From assembly GCA_965240325.2 (NCBI GenBank), contig OZ251224.1, positions 4,278,001 to 4,342,000 of the forward strand: a DNA stretch of 64,000 bases, written 5' to 3'. Below, one piece after another: positions 10,265 to 20,449 of this stretch. The translations under genes and the position numbers were made by a program. Source of the DNA: Rebecca billardiae RCC1528 (taxonomy: Eukaryota > Haptophyta). Below the pieces are notes generated by a model. The model worked only from the letters and a program-made list of their open reading frames with translations. It had not been told where the DNA came from and made no database searches. Position 1 is the stretch's first letter. The number at the start of each line of letters is the position of its first letter.

Positions 10265-12834
10265 ATGGCCACCGTATCGCCGCAGACGGATGACGATGTG
10301 GAAATCCAGACGCGATCAGTGTCGGCGTCGTCGCTGACCTCCTATACACCCCTGGCGATCGCGTCGCCCGAGTTCCGCTGGGGCTCGGAGCTCGCCGAGG
10401 GCGCGCTCGAGCAGCAGTACGCCCAGTCGGTGCTGCCTCGGCTCAGGCGTCGCGTGGTGGCGGTGTGCTTGGCCGCGATCGTGATCATGGCGAGCGCCGC
10501 CGTGCACATGAGCATGGAACGCGGCAGCTTCGCAGCGCCCATGCTCGCATTCGCTGCGGTGCTCGCGGCGTGCGGGCTCGAGCTCGCGGCGGTGGCGCTC
10601 TCGCGCTCGACGCTGATGCTCGAGAGCGTGCACGTCGGTCTGGCTTGCGCAGTCATCACGCTTGGCGTGGCGGCGTTTGCGCTCAACCCTGAACGCCAGG
10701 CCATCGCGCTCGCCCGGCTCTTCCACCGTCTGGAGCTCGTCCACGCCCTCGCCGTCGTCGCCGTCCCCGTGCGCGCCCGCCTCTGCGCCGTCGTGACGAC
10801 GGCGGTGCTTGCGACGTCGACGGGGCTGTACGCGGCGTACAAGGCCAGCGCCGCGGGCGCGTTCGAGCTCGGCTACTTGGAGGAGATCTTCGGCCACCAC
10901 GTCGTCTTCACGCTCATGATGCACTCGATCAACACGTTCCTCGGCCGCTCGGCGCGCACGGGCTGGCACTACGCGCTCGCTGCGGACGGCGAGAACAAGG
11001 CGCGGCACGAGCGCGCGCAGAAGGAGCGCGAGGCGGAGCTGGCGCTGCACACCGCCGAAGCCGCGCAGCGCGCGCGCTCGCGCGTCATCCGCATGGTGAT
11101 GCACGACCTGCGCAGCCCCCTGCTCGCCATCTCGAACGTGGCCTCCCTGTTCGGCGAGCAGCTGCTGCGGCCGGGCTCGGGCGAGCGCGCCGACGAGCCA
11201 ATCGTGCAGGAGGGGATCAGCACGCTCACGGTGTGCTCGCGGATCATGCAGTCGGTGCTGTCGGACATGCTCGACCTCGAGCGCGTCACCAGCGGCCGGC
11301 TCGAGCTCGTGATGCGCCCGTTCGCCATCGGCCAGCTCGTCGAGATGGTCGGGCTCTCGCACCGCGCGCACGCCGCCGCCAAGGGCGTCACGCTGCGCAT
11401 CTTCCCGCTGCCGGATGCGCTCGCCGGCGCGGTCTTCGAGGGCGACGTGGACCGGCTGCACCAGTGCGTGAGCAACGGCGTGTCCAACGCGATCAAGTTC
11501 ACCGACAGCGGCGGCTCGATTGCGCTGCGCGCGTGGCTGGAGGACGACGCCGCCCGCGAGCGCGAGCCCGATGCCGCTGCAGGCGACGCGCCGCAGCCGT
11601 CGCGCGCGCGCGTCATCCTCTCCGTGAGTGACACGGGCGTCGGCATGTCCGAGGCTGACCTCGCGCGCGCGAACGGCGAGGAGCCGTTCTCGTCCGTGCG
11701 TCGCGGCCAGCTGCAGGGCTCGGGCGGCACGGGGCTCTCGCTCGTGATCACGCGCGCCGTGCTCGCGCAGCACGACTCGAGCCTCACGCTGCGCAGCGCG
11801 GGCCCGGGGCGCGGCAGCACGTTCCTCGCAAAGCTGCGGCTGCGCCGGCTGTCTGCCGAGCCCGACACGGCGCACTGGGGGCACGCGCTTGCTGCGGTTG
11901 AGCCTGGCGGGGAGCTCGCGCGCACGCAGCCCCCGCTGCACGAGAGGCAGCCGCATCCGAGCCTGGACTTCGCGGCGAAGGCCGAGCGGGGCGTCACGGC
12001 AGGACTGCCGCTGCCCCGGCCTGAGCCGAGACTCAGCGGCTCCTCAGACCTCGCGCTGGTCGCCGCAGAGACGAGCGCCAGGCTCGCCCGGGCACGAGGG
12101 AGCAGCTCGCCCGCGACGGTGCCCAGCAGCATCAGCGGTCACGTGCGCCGCCCTCGCTCGTCCAAGCCGGACTTCTCCCCTGCTTTCAGAGTGCTGCACG
12201 TCGAGGTGCGGGCGCGCGCCCTGCTGCCTGCCCCCAGTGCACGCTCGGGCGGCGCCGCGCGGCGCCAGAGCAGCAGCGGCCGATGGGCTCACCCGCACCG
12301 CTGGCGATGCGGCCCTGCCCGTGCGCGCGCGCGCCCGTGCCGCACGCAGGACGACGCTCTTCTTCGGCGCACGATCGAGCTGAAGATCTTCAAGAAGCTC
12401 GGCGTCGCGTACGTGGCCGCGGACAACGGGCAGCAGGCGCTCGACGCGATCCTGACCCGGGGCGAGCACTTCTCTCTCGTGCTGGTGGACAACCAGATGC
12501 CCGTGTGCACGGGCACGGAGGCGACGCGCGCGCTGCGCGAGGCAGGGTATGCGGGCGACATCATCGGGCTCACAGGTGCGCGACGCGCACGCGCGCGCAT
12601 GAGGGTGCCAGCAAGCGCCGTGGATGCCTGCGCACGCGCGCGCAACTCGTTCTAACGCGCACCGCGCGCATGCACGCCGCTGACCGCGCTGCAGGCGACC
12701 CGAGTGGGTGCGACGAGCGCACTGTGTTCGAGAGTTGTGGGCTGACCGCGTGCTACGACAAGGACGCAGCCGGCATGCGCAAGGTGGCAGAGCACATCAT
12801 CACGCGCTTTCGCAAATCCACCGGTGACGAATAA
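10265..12834 (+). CDS. Membrane hybrid histidine kinase with receiver domain
   Basis: Three exons: 10265-12205, 12350-12575 and 12695-12834 (768 aa). An N-terminal region of about 60 residues precedes several hydrophobic segments (about residues 60-230), giving a membrane anchor without a recognisable ligand domain. Then comes a coiled linker and a HisKA box VMHDLRSPLLAI with phospho-acceptor His280, followed by an HATPase domain with N box (CVSNGVSNAIKF), G1 (DTGVGMS) and G2 (GSGGTGLSLV). After a long Ser/Pro/Arg linker a receiver domain follows: acidic cluster E647-D648-D649 split by intron 1, phospho-acceptor Asp694 in LVLVDNQMP, and Lys745 in CYDKD. The Lys is followed by Asp, not the usual Pro. 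Without splicing the receiver is broken, so both introns are required. Function: phosphorelay sensing; the signal is unknown. Confidence 0.9.
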
Positions 12835-12941
12835 GCATTGCTGATGAAGGCAGCGGTGGCCGTTGGCGTTGCCCGTCTTGGCGACTGGCATGACGCGACT
12901 CCGACGACGACACGGACGACGTCGACTGCTGACGAGCAGCG

Positions 12942-13010
<69 letters not shown>
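12942..13010. repeat. (TA)n microsatellite, about 68 bp
   Basis: An uninterrupted TA run from about 12949 to 13009, with short imperfect flanks, 110 bp downstream of the kinase stop codon. Confidence 0.95.
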
Positions 13011-13014
<4 letters not shown>

Positions 13015-13890
13015 GTATATATTTTGTAGCCTTTTACAGAATAAATACTGGTACTACAGACTGGCCGCAGTTATTTGCGCGGAGTTGTCACTCAACGAGT
13101 CACGGACCCAGTCAAGCAGTGTGACGTACTACTGACACAGTGACGACATCAGTGCCCGACAGAGCCTAGTGAGAGTGGCAGTGTGAGTGTTGGGCGTGTC
13201 GGCATGCACTGCCGGACTTTCCGTTCCGGCGCGGCGGGCGTTCCGCTGGCGCCTACGGACGGCAATACGACAGACAGGCAATCGCTGGCAACTAACTATA
13301 AGAAGTCAGAGTCAATCTCACTGAGTCACGGCTAGTCTCGGTTTCTTCGCCGTTCGCCGTTCGGTAGCCCGAGCGCCTACGGAGTCTCGGTTAGTCTTAG
13401 CTAGGTCCGCCCGCCGCGCAGGCGCAGGGGGCGCAGGGGGGCTGTGAGCCCCCCGCTGAGTCTTTACCGTTTACGGGCCCTGCCGGCGAGGCCGAAGAAA
13501 AATGTGGGCCATTTTGGAGCAAATCTGGCATGATGTTGCATGGATGCTGCGGTGCACTGGTCAGGAGTCAGTCATCAGGAGAAGTCGGGACTTGGCCTGT
13601 ACTCGTAGTCGGGCCGCGCGCCGCGTCCCACGGGCACTGCGCCTCGGCGGACCACTCGTCAGCCGCGACGACGTAGTCCCGGTTTCTTAGTGTGACTATG
13701 CGTACTGTATAGCGAACCAGCCAATCGCTCAGGTCTCAGGTTCTAGGCCAGATATTCCGCAGATAGCAAGCCCCAGTTTCTTAACGTGACAGCTCCGTAT
13801 TGCCCGCGATTGCCTGTACACATAGTAGTCTAACTATCATCATATATACAGCTTGCTGACTCTGACGCCTGCCCGTTGCATACCACGTCG

Positions 13891-13892
<2 letters not shown>

Positions 13893-13942
<50 letters not shown>
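13893..13942. repeat. (TA)n microsatellite, about 50 bp
   Basis: Uninterrupted TA run in spacer DNA. Confidence 0.95.
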
Positions 13943-13946
<4 letters not shown>

Positions 13947-14333
13947 ATGACCTCAGTCGTAATAGTGTATATTGATGAATGATGACGTCTGCTGGCACTT
14001 ACTCAGCTTTTGATGACTTTCACTCTCTCGAGTCAGCGGTGGCAGTCTCACTCTCATCAGGACTGTGACGACTGTGAGTGTGACTCTGTGAGTCTCAGCG
14101 ACGACAGCTGTCTGACATAACTACCTCCTGTCGTCAGTCCTCCGCATTGTCAGTCTGATGCCGCTGACCCGATTACGCGGACCGGATGCAATATGGCTGT
14201 CGACGAATAACGAGTGTTTAACGACGACTCGGCTGCGATGATATATCGTCGTCAGTACGGCGCGGCGGTTTATTTACGACTCTGGCGGTATATCAGAACC
14301 CATGCTGCGCGCATGAGATGAATAGCACGCCAA

Positions 14334-15026
14334 TCATTCCAGCAGATCGTCAAACAGCCGCGGCCCCTGTGCTGCTGCCGCGCGCAGCCCGTCCATCTCG
14401 AGCGCACGGCGCCGCTCGAACCAGCCGCAAATGGTCTCGCTGTCGAGCTCCAGCAGCTTGGCAAGTGCACTCATCTCCCTTGCCGATGCATACGGGTTCA
14501 TCCTGAAGGCATATGCGAGCGTATGCCGCGGTGACAGGTGCAGCGCCCTAGGCAGCGGCGATGGCTCGCCAGACGAGTTGACGAGGTTCTCAACATCGCC
14601 GTAGATGTCGACGTCCGCCGCGCAGAAGCTGAGCTCCTTGAGTGAGTCTTCAACGCATGCGAGGGGGTCCACGACAATTGCAGCGTCATTCACGCCGTTG
14701 AAGGACGTTCCCAGCCCGAGGCTGAAGGTGGCCATGGAGAGATCACTGTCGCGCACACCATCCTCGCCCGCACTCACAGCCTCGGCACACGGCGACGGCA
14801 GACGCGCAACCTTCGTCGGGGCGCAAGCCGAAAAGCCACCATTGCGCGTCCGCAGGCGCTTTGAGCGATGAACGTGTGATGATACGTTGGGCGAGACGTT
14901 TGGCGAGCCACAGTCGACAGACAGGTCGCCAAACTTCACCTTCACGGCCAGCGAGCGGACGTTGGACGCCTCCATTTGTTGGCACGGCGCTTGAAAACCC
15001 ACCAAACTCCCAAAGCGCTTCGACAT
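14334..15026 (-). CDS. Divergent homeodomain-like transcription factor
   Basis: Single exon, 230 aa, ATG at 15026. Codon use is less G+C-extreme than in neighbouring genes. The C-terminal 60-70 residues resemble helices 1-3 of a homeodomain: LAYAFRMNPYASAREMSALA, then KLLELDSETICGWFERRRAL. The last motif aligns with the recognition helix WFxNRRxR, but here W202-F203-E204-R205-R206-R207 has Arg where nearly all homeodomains have Asn51, the base-contacting residue. The tyrosine/alanine turn (NPYAS) matches TALE-like or ordinary NPYPS turns between helices 1 and 2. The N-terminal 150 residues are Ser/acidic with a basic patch (HRSKRLRTRN) that could be a nuclear signal. I infer a nuclear DNA-binding protein with altered specificity. 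Confidence 0.7.
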   Translation of the reverse strand: MSKRFGSLVGFQAPCQQMEASNVRSLAVKVKFGDLSVDCGSPNVSPNVSSHVHRSKRLRTRNGGFSACAPTKVARLPSPCAEAVSAGEDGVRDSDLSMATFSLGLGTSFNGVNDAAIVVDPLACVEDSLKELSFCAADVDIYGDVENLVNSSGEPSPLPRALHLSPRHTLAYAFRMNPYASAREMSALAKLLELDSETICGWFERRRALEMDGLRAAAAQGPRLFDDLLE

Positions 15027-15677
15027 CGAACGAACCTCGCCAAAATTTGGCCCGCCCGTGAAAATAGAGGCGGCTGCGCTGAATCTATCCGTTAGCTGTC
15101 CGCCTCGGTGACTGTGTCTGTGCGATCTGATGGACGTGCTGAGCGCAGACAGTCGGCGTCGATATCGTCGTCATCAACACGCGTGCGCTGATGACGGACG
15201 TGACTTGCTGTAAATGCTGATGAGAGTTATTTGAGACCCGTCCTTCACTCTACAGGTCGACCGCCGTCGATTATTATGACGTGAATGTGATAATTGATAT
15301 GACGACGTCGACGCTCGACGGCTCGTCAGTCGTCGTCGCCAGCCGCTCTCAGTCTCATTGCTCTGCACACGGCTCGTCGGATCATCGACTCGAGACCGTC
15401 CGTCCGTCGGACAGGTCGGTCAGAACGTCAGCCCAGGCGTAATAAGGCCGAGCCTGCCCATATGCTGACGATGTGATGTCTGATGACGACTCACTGTCGT
15501 CACACTGTCGACTGAGGCCCTGGCCTTCGAGTCAGCCTTCCTGACTCAGGCGGGCTTATTGTGAGTGTGACGCAGTCGCAGTGACGCTCATCGACATCGG
15601 CACCAGCATCAGCACTCATCATCATATTCATAAGTCATCTGCTGGCAACACTGCTGATCCGATGGCTCCGGCTCCGG

Positions 15678-15699
15678 CCCCCCCCCCCCCCCCCCCCCC
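15678..15699. repeat. Poly-C run, 22 nt
   Basis: Uninterrupted cytosine homopolymer; its length is likely to vary and to be error-prone in sequencing. Confidence 0.95.
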
Positions 15700-15987
15700 A
15701 GTTCCGTTGACGACCGTGACGTCTTGGCCCCGAGCCGAAGTCAACCAAGCGGACCATGCAGCGCAGAGTCCCTTCCGACCCCCGATTGATGACTTCAAGT
15801 TCTTAACGTTAAACGAGAAATGTCGCATGGCGGATCCGACCACCTCCCTAAATAGGTTCAGACTCTATTTTTACTATGTTGCAATTACCCGCCCCTTACT
15901 CAGATTTCAGCATCACATGCAGTCCGGGAGCGTTCCGGGCACCGGTATACATATTCGAAAACGGTACTCGGACTGGGTATCATATAG

Positions 15988-16036
<49 letters not shown>
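15988..16036. repeat. (TA)n microsatellite, about 48 bp
   Basis: Uninterrupted TA run in spacer DNA. Confidence 0.95.
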
Positions 16037-16037
<1 letters not shown>

Positions 16038-16332
16038 CAGACGAAAATAGAGTCTGACGAACCTATTATTGGAGGTCAGTGGCTGATGGCAGATGTGATG
16101 CGATGACATATATATATATAATGATATATCCATCGGCTGGCCGTAATCAGTCCGTCGTCCAACCTTGGGACCGCCTGGGGTGGTCTAGGAGCTATCGTAG
16201 ACGATCATCAGAGGCGGCGATCCCGCCGATTGCAGTGTCCAGATGTAACGCTCCAGTGACCGGACTTGGGGGGGGGTGGACCGAAGCCGGAGCCCGATCT
16301 GAGTGATCCCGAGACCCGACGACACCTCACGA

Positions 16333-17682
16333 TTAATGGCGAAGTACCGCCGCTGCCGCGCTCAGGTACGCCGTGGCCACGAGGGTATGTGCAGGCGAGG
16401 GCTCACAATAGTGCGCGCAGTCCTCTTTGAGACCACTCCCGTCGCCCGTGTGCCACTCCCCGTGGCGCGCCAACGGCCGGTGCACGGGCAGCACGGGGAC
16501 GGTGCGCGCGCGCATGATGGCATTCCCAGCCGTGTTGCGCCAGTTCATGCGCGCCTCGTCCGCGGGGCCGAAGGCCGCGACGCACGAGCAGTTGTGCCCC
16601 GGCGGAGGGCGGACAAAGCGCGTCATTGGGTCCGTGCTCGTGGTGCCGAAGTGGCGTGGCGTCGACTCTCGCCAGAGCATCGCCAGCGGCTTCAGCACAC
16701 GCGCAGACGCGCGCCGTGGTGCGCACTGAACCGTCCGGCTCGCCGGGTCTGCCAGGAAGGTGCCGAGCTCGCGCAGATCCGCGCTGTAGTCGCGCTCCGT
16801 GAGCTCGTGACGGTCCCGGCGCAGCATCCCGTATGCGGTGTACGTGCACATGTGGCACTTCTGCGCGCGGCGGCCTGTCCCGTTGTGCCGGCCCTGGTGG
16901 AACGCCCACGGGTGGTGCGGCGCAAACACGTGCCGCTCCGGGTGATCGTGGTCGGGGGTGACCGCGCGCGCGCTCGTGCAGATCTCGGTGGTGAGGCCTG
17001 GCGGGCACGTGGCCGGCCGCCCATCCGCCGGCCCGTTGTACCACATCCCCATGTTCCAGAACACCACGACCGGCACGTCCGCTCGTCTCTTCTGCACGCA
17101 CAGGACGGTGCGCACGGCTTCGCGCAGCCCGATCTCGCTGCGCGGGATCACCGGGACGTACAGGTGGTGCGAGCTCAGACGGCGCTTGAGCGCGGGGTTG
17201 AGACGGGCGACGTGCTGCAGCCACTTCCTCCACTGGAAGAGCCAGGTGAGCGAGTCGCCCACGAGGACGAGGTGCAGGCCCTGCGCGAATGCGCCGCCAA
17301 AGTCGCTCGTCAGCGCGTCGTGCACGAGCTCGGCGCAGCGGCCATCTCGTGGCACCGACCATTGGCCTGCATCTAGCCGCGTCATGTTTATATATGCGCT
17401 GTCGCACGCGTAGTCCTCGTGGCGCATCCACTGGACGAGCTTCTCTTGCACTCGTGTGCTGACGCGCGGAAGCAGGTGACGCCCGGCGGCAGCCGCGGCA
17501 CTCTGCGTACCGTCGACCCATTCCATTCGCTCGATGCACGCGAGGGTCTGCGCGAGCGCGTCGGGGGGCTCCTGCTGAGCCAATGCTGCCAGCCCCACAG
17601 CCACGCGGATGCCGATGTGCCCATGGCACGGCAGAGCGAGTAGCAAGGCAGCCACAGCGAGTCCCGCCGAGCGCACCGCCAT
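16333..17682 (-). CDS. Secreted TBL/PC-esterase-like protein (SGNH hydrolase fold)
   Basis: Single exon, 449 aa, ATG at 17682, with an N-terminal signal peptide (GLAVAALLLALPCHG). Two features mark the plant TBL / PC-esterase group: a GDS block (HLVLVGDSLTW, GDS at 142-144) and a C-terminal D-x-x-H block, EDCAHYCEP with Asp421 and His424, equivalent to DCxHWCxPG in TBL proteins. Several cysteines (CHMC, CSC, CAHYC) fit a disulfide-bonded lumenal protein. Plant members transfer O-acetyl groups to wall polysaccharides in the Golgi; animal CASD1 acts on sialic acid. I infer an O-acyltransferase or esterase acting on glycans in the secretory pathway. The preceding gene on the same strand (ATP-grasp, stop at 17862) ends 179 bp away. 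Confidence 0.8.
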   Translation of the reverse strand: MAVRSAGLAVAALLLALPCHGHIGIRVAVGLAALAQQEPPDALAQTLACIERMEWVDGTQSAAAAAGRHLLPRVSTRVQEKLVQWMRHEDYACDSAYINMTRLDAGQWSVPRDGRCAELVHDALTSDFGGAFAQGLHLVLVGDSLTWLFQWRKWLQHVARLNPALKRRLSSHHLYVPVIPRSEIGLREAVRTVLCVQKRRADVPVVVFWNMGMWYNGPADGRPATCPPGLTTEICTSARAVTPDHDHPERHVFAPHHPWAFHQGRHNGTGRRAQKCHMCTYTAYGMLRRDRHELTERDYSADLRELGTFLADPASRTVQCAPRRASARVLKPLAMLWRESTPRHFGTTSTDPMTRFVRPPPGHNCSCVAAFGPADEARMNWRNTAGNAIMRARTVPVLPVHRPLARHGEWHTGDGSGLKEDCAHYCEPSPAHTLVATAYLSAAAAVLRH

Positions 17683-17861
17683 CGTGCGAGTCCTACGATT
17701 ACGACAGTGATTTTGAATACTGATGCATGCTACATGATGATACTGCTGTATGATCGCGATGATGACTGTAATTCCAATAATGCAACGCTGCTGAGGCCTG
17801 CTGCCCTCGGACAGACTAGCCCTACAGCAATAAGCGCACGCGAATCATATGCTACCGGTGA

Positions 17862-19793
17862 CTACGACGAATAATCGTCAGATATAGGCTTCAGAGCGAG
17901 GGACAGGTTCCAACGCGCCCCTGGCGCGCGCGGCGCTGCGGCGCGCCCAGCCGCACGGTCTGACGACAGACCGCCAGCGGCCGCCTTGAGCATGCCTGGG
18001 CGGCCGCACAGCAGCAGCGCTGACTCGTGCCGGCCACCGTGAGCATCGGCGACAAAGCGCGCTGGCGCGTGCGCCACGCGCGCCCCCGGCGGCGCGCACG
18101 CTCTGCGCTCGGTCGCCCACGCCAAGCTCCGCGCGCAGTCGGCGTAGACGTGTGGCGCGTGATCGTCCAGCGCAGCGGGCACGGCCGAGAGCGGCGCGGA
18201 GCGCCCAGGGCAGAGTGGCGAGCGCTGCCGGAGGACGACGTCGGGCGGATCGCCCGCAAAGTGCACGGTGCACGTGCGCGAGTCGTACCGGGCCGCGCCC
18301 GGCTCGTACCACGCCTCGTAGAACCGGCCAAACTCCCAGGGGATGTGCACAAACGTGTCGGCGCAGTAGGAGAGTGCGGTCGGGTACCGGCCAGGCGCCA
18401 CGTAGCTCAGCGTCGCCGAGCGGCGGATGGGCTGCACCGCGGCCGCGCGGCGGGGCGGCCACGGCGCGCCGAGCTGGATCTGGGCGCGCAGCGCGCCGAA
18501 GAGGCTCGTGTCGAGCCCCAGCACCTCCCTCGGCAGCATGTGCACAGTGGTGATGCGCTGGCGGACGGATGGCGGGGCGCGGCGCGAGGGGCGGCGGCGC
18601 GCGCGTGTGGGGCGCAGGGCGAGGCGCGCGGCGCGAGTGGTGGAGGGAGCTGCCGCGAGCAGGCGCACGGGCACACGCCGCGAGCGCATGGGCAGCCGCG
18701 TGGCACGCCGTGCGCGCCACACGGCGGGCTGGTGCAGAGTCCAGACGCACGGCCCGCGCCCTCGCGCACAGCGAGAGCCGTGCCCGCTCGCGCCGCCGCG
18801 CCCATCCCGCGTGCTCACAAGGCGAGCGCTCACCATGTTGGGGTCCACCAGGAAGGCGCGGCCGGACCGATCGACGTGGAAGTCGAGCTGCAGGCTGCCG
18901 GTGTATCCGAGCGCGGCGACGACCACCGTGGCCTGCCGCGTCATCTCGGGCATGTTCACCGCGCGCAGCTCCACGCCCGCGCCGGTTGGGCCTCTGCTCA
19001 CCAAATCGAGGTAAGAGTAGCCCGCCAGCAGCTGCCCGTCCACGGCCGTGGCCGCAAACTCGGCGTGCACGCCGTCGATGAACTGCTCGAGCATGACGGT
19101 CGTGCCCTTGCGGGCGGCCGCCTTGAGGCCTCGCACGAGATCGCTGCGCGCGTAGCAGATCGTGACGCCCCAGCCGTCCCCGTCCACGTCGCTCTTCATC
19201 ACGAGCGGCAGGCGCCGCTCGAGCGCAGACAGCCAGGCCGCGGCGGTGGCGTTGCCGGCGGCGACCACCTGCTTGGGTTCGCTGATCTGCTGGTGCCACG
19301 GTGTCCGCACACCGTCAACCGACGAGAGCGCAGCCATGAGCTTGAGCTTGTCGTTGTACACATCCCAGGCCTCACGCCGCCGAGGCAGCGAGCAGCGGAA
19401 CACGCTGAGCGCCGAGCGCAAGTCAGGCCGCAGCGGTGCTCGCAGGCTCGCCCGCTCCAGCCTGCGAGCCGCGCTGACCATGAGCTTTGCTGACGCGCGG
19501 TAGTCGGGCACAACCAGTGCTGGGCGCCAGGACGACACGGCCTTGGTGAGCTCGTCCACCCTGTCGCCCGTGTCCGGCACAATCCGAGCGAATCGGACGA
19601 GCGGCGGCGCCCCAACGGACCACGTGCCGTTCTTGGGAGGCGGGCTGAGGACGCCGACCTCCCAGCCCGCGTGATGGAGGCCCGACATGAAGAGCGGGAC
19701 GTAACGGATGAACGACAGGCCCATCAGCAGGATGCGCGAGCCGCCCCCCTTCCGGGCGGCATGGCACTCGTCCGCGTCGGCCTCGAACACCAT
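17862..19793 (-). CDS. ATP-grasp domain protein of unknown substrate
   Basis: Two exons: 19793-18834 and 18557-17862 (551 aa), joined by a GT-AG intron whose removal keeps the frame. Residues 15-60 (RILLMGLSFIRYVPLFMSGL) look like the Rossmann-type N-lobe of ATP-grasp ligases. The ATP-grasp core follows: PLVMKSDVDGDGWGV (glycine loop and Lys), TTVMLEQFIDGVHAEFAA (hinge and substrate loop), then DFHVDRSGRAFLVDPN, the Mg2+-binding end with Asp/Asn ligands. Exon 2 (about 230 aa, including FVHIPWEFGRFYEAWYEPG) is not a domain I recognise. The family joins a carboxylate to an amine or thiol using ATP; which one is unknown here. Frames stay open through the intron, so a naive ORF gives a false 643-aa protein. 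Confidence 0.75.
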   Translation of the reverse strand: MVFEADADECHAARKGGGSRILLMGLSFIRYVPLFMSGLHHAGWEVGVLSPPPKNGTWSVGAPPLVRFARIVPDTGDRVDELTKAVSSWRPALVVPDYRASAKLMVSAARRLERASLRAPLRPDLRSALSVFRCSLPRRREAWDVYNDKLKLMAALSSVDGVRTPWHQQISEPKQVVAAGNATAAAWLSALERRLPLVMKSDVDGDGWGVTICYARSDLVRGLKAAARKGTTVMLEQFIDGVHAEFAATAVDGQLLAGYSYLDLVSRGPTGAGVELRAVNMPEMTRQATVVVAALGYTGSLQLDFHVDRSGRAFLVDPNMVSARLVSTRDGRGGASGHGSRCARGRGPCVWTLHQPAVWRARRATRLPMRSRRVPVRLLAAAPSTTRAARLALRPTRARRRPSRRAPPSVRQRITTVHMLPREVLGLDTSLFGALRAQIQLGAPWPPRRAAAVQPIRRSATLSYVAPGRYPTALSYCADTFVHIPWEFGRFYEAWYEPGAARYDSRTCTVHFAGDPPDVVLRQRSPLCPGRSAPLSAVPAALDDHAPHVYADCARSLAWATERRACAPPGARVAHAPARFVADAHGGRHESALLLCGRPGMLKAAAGGLSSDRAAGRAAAPRAPGARWNLSLALKPISDDYSS

Positions 19794-19860
19794 CCGAGCA
19801 GGTGGGTATTATCGAATCGGGGCTGCTTCATCTGATTACTGTGGTCATGGGTTCAAACCA

Positions 19861-19978
19861 GTTTCCAAGGTCTCTCTTCGGAGAGCGTGCGCGGCAACCT
19901 GCCACCGTGAGAGCCTTTCGGAGAGCGTGCGATGAAGGATGGCGCGGCCGCGCGGCAACCTGCCACCGTGAGCCTTAC
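19861..19978. repeat. Direct repeat copy A, with an internal tandem duplication
   Basis: It shares about 70 bp with 21805-21874, including GGTCTCTCTTCGGAGAGCGT, GCGATGAAGGATGGCGCGG and CGGCAACCTGCCACCGTGAG. In this copy the GGAGAGCGTGCG...CCACCGTGAG block occurs twice in tandem. The two copies bracket the decayed region. Confidence 0.85.
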
Positions 19979-20449
19979 AGTTTACTATGTTTTAACGTGC
20001 ACACTTGGTTAAGGCGTGATTGACGCCATCCAACACTGCACAAAGACACCGCCACAAAACAGACCGGCGCAGGCAGGTGAGGGGCGCGTTGCCGCACCTC
20101 ATCGAGGCGGCCATTGCAGCAAGCGGCCGCCCCGCGCTCGGAGGCACGCGCTCGGGAGCGCGCTCTGACACCACACGGGGAGGGTGCTGCACCTGGATGT
20201 TGTATCCCAGCCACCTCGAGAGTGCAGCCGCGCCAAACACCTGCCTGCGCTGTGAGCGACGCCACGTCGACTGATCGAGCCCCAGCCGAAGGGAAGAACT
20301 GGAAGATGAAGGGTGGGCAGGTCCACATGCCCGGCGTAAACTGCGCGCTGCTACGCACGTTAAAAACAAAAACAGTGCCCTGGCGGGCGGGGGGGTCGGC
20401 GGGCCGTGCCAGTGCTGTCGCAATGTTTCCTCTGCGGGTTCGCGTGTTT

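Larger units (their letters stand above)
12835..14333. other. Microsatellite-bearing spacer
   Basis: About 1.5 kb of lower-G+C unique sequence with two long TA tracts (listed separately). A short frame at 13502-13690 has no coding features. No RNA gene seen. Confidence 0.6.
15027..16332. other. Spacer with poly-C and TA tracts
   Basis: No supported gene. It includes a 22-nt poly-C run (15678-15699) and a TA tract (15989-16035). The open frame at 15581-16057 runs through both and is not credible. Confidence 0.6.

Noticed and set aside
12142-12360. Arg-rich continuous frame joining the kinase and receiver parts
   Set aside because: The stretch 12206-12349 is an intron with GTGCG and GCAG ends; removing it restores the acidic cluster of the receiver domain.
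15581-16057. 158-residue plus-strand frame
   Set aside because: Passes through a poly-C run and a TA tract, giving poly-Pro and Tyr-Ile repeats; no independent coding evidence.
19840-19870. GGTTCAAACC word resembling a tRNA T-loop
   Set aside because: No acceptor stem, D arm or anticodon arm could be folded around it.
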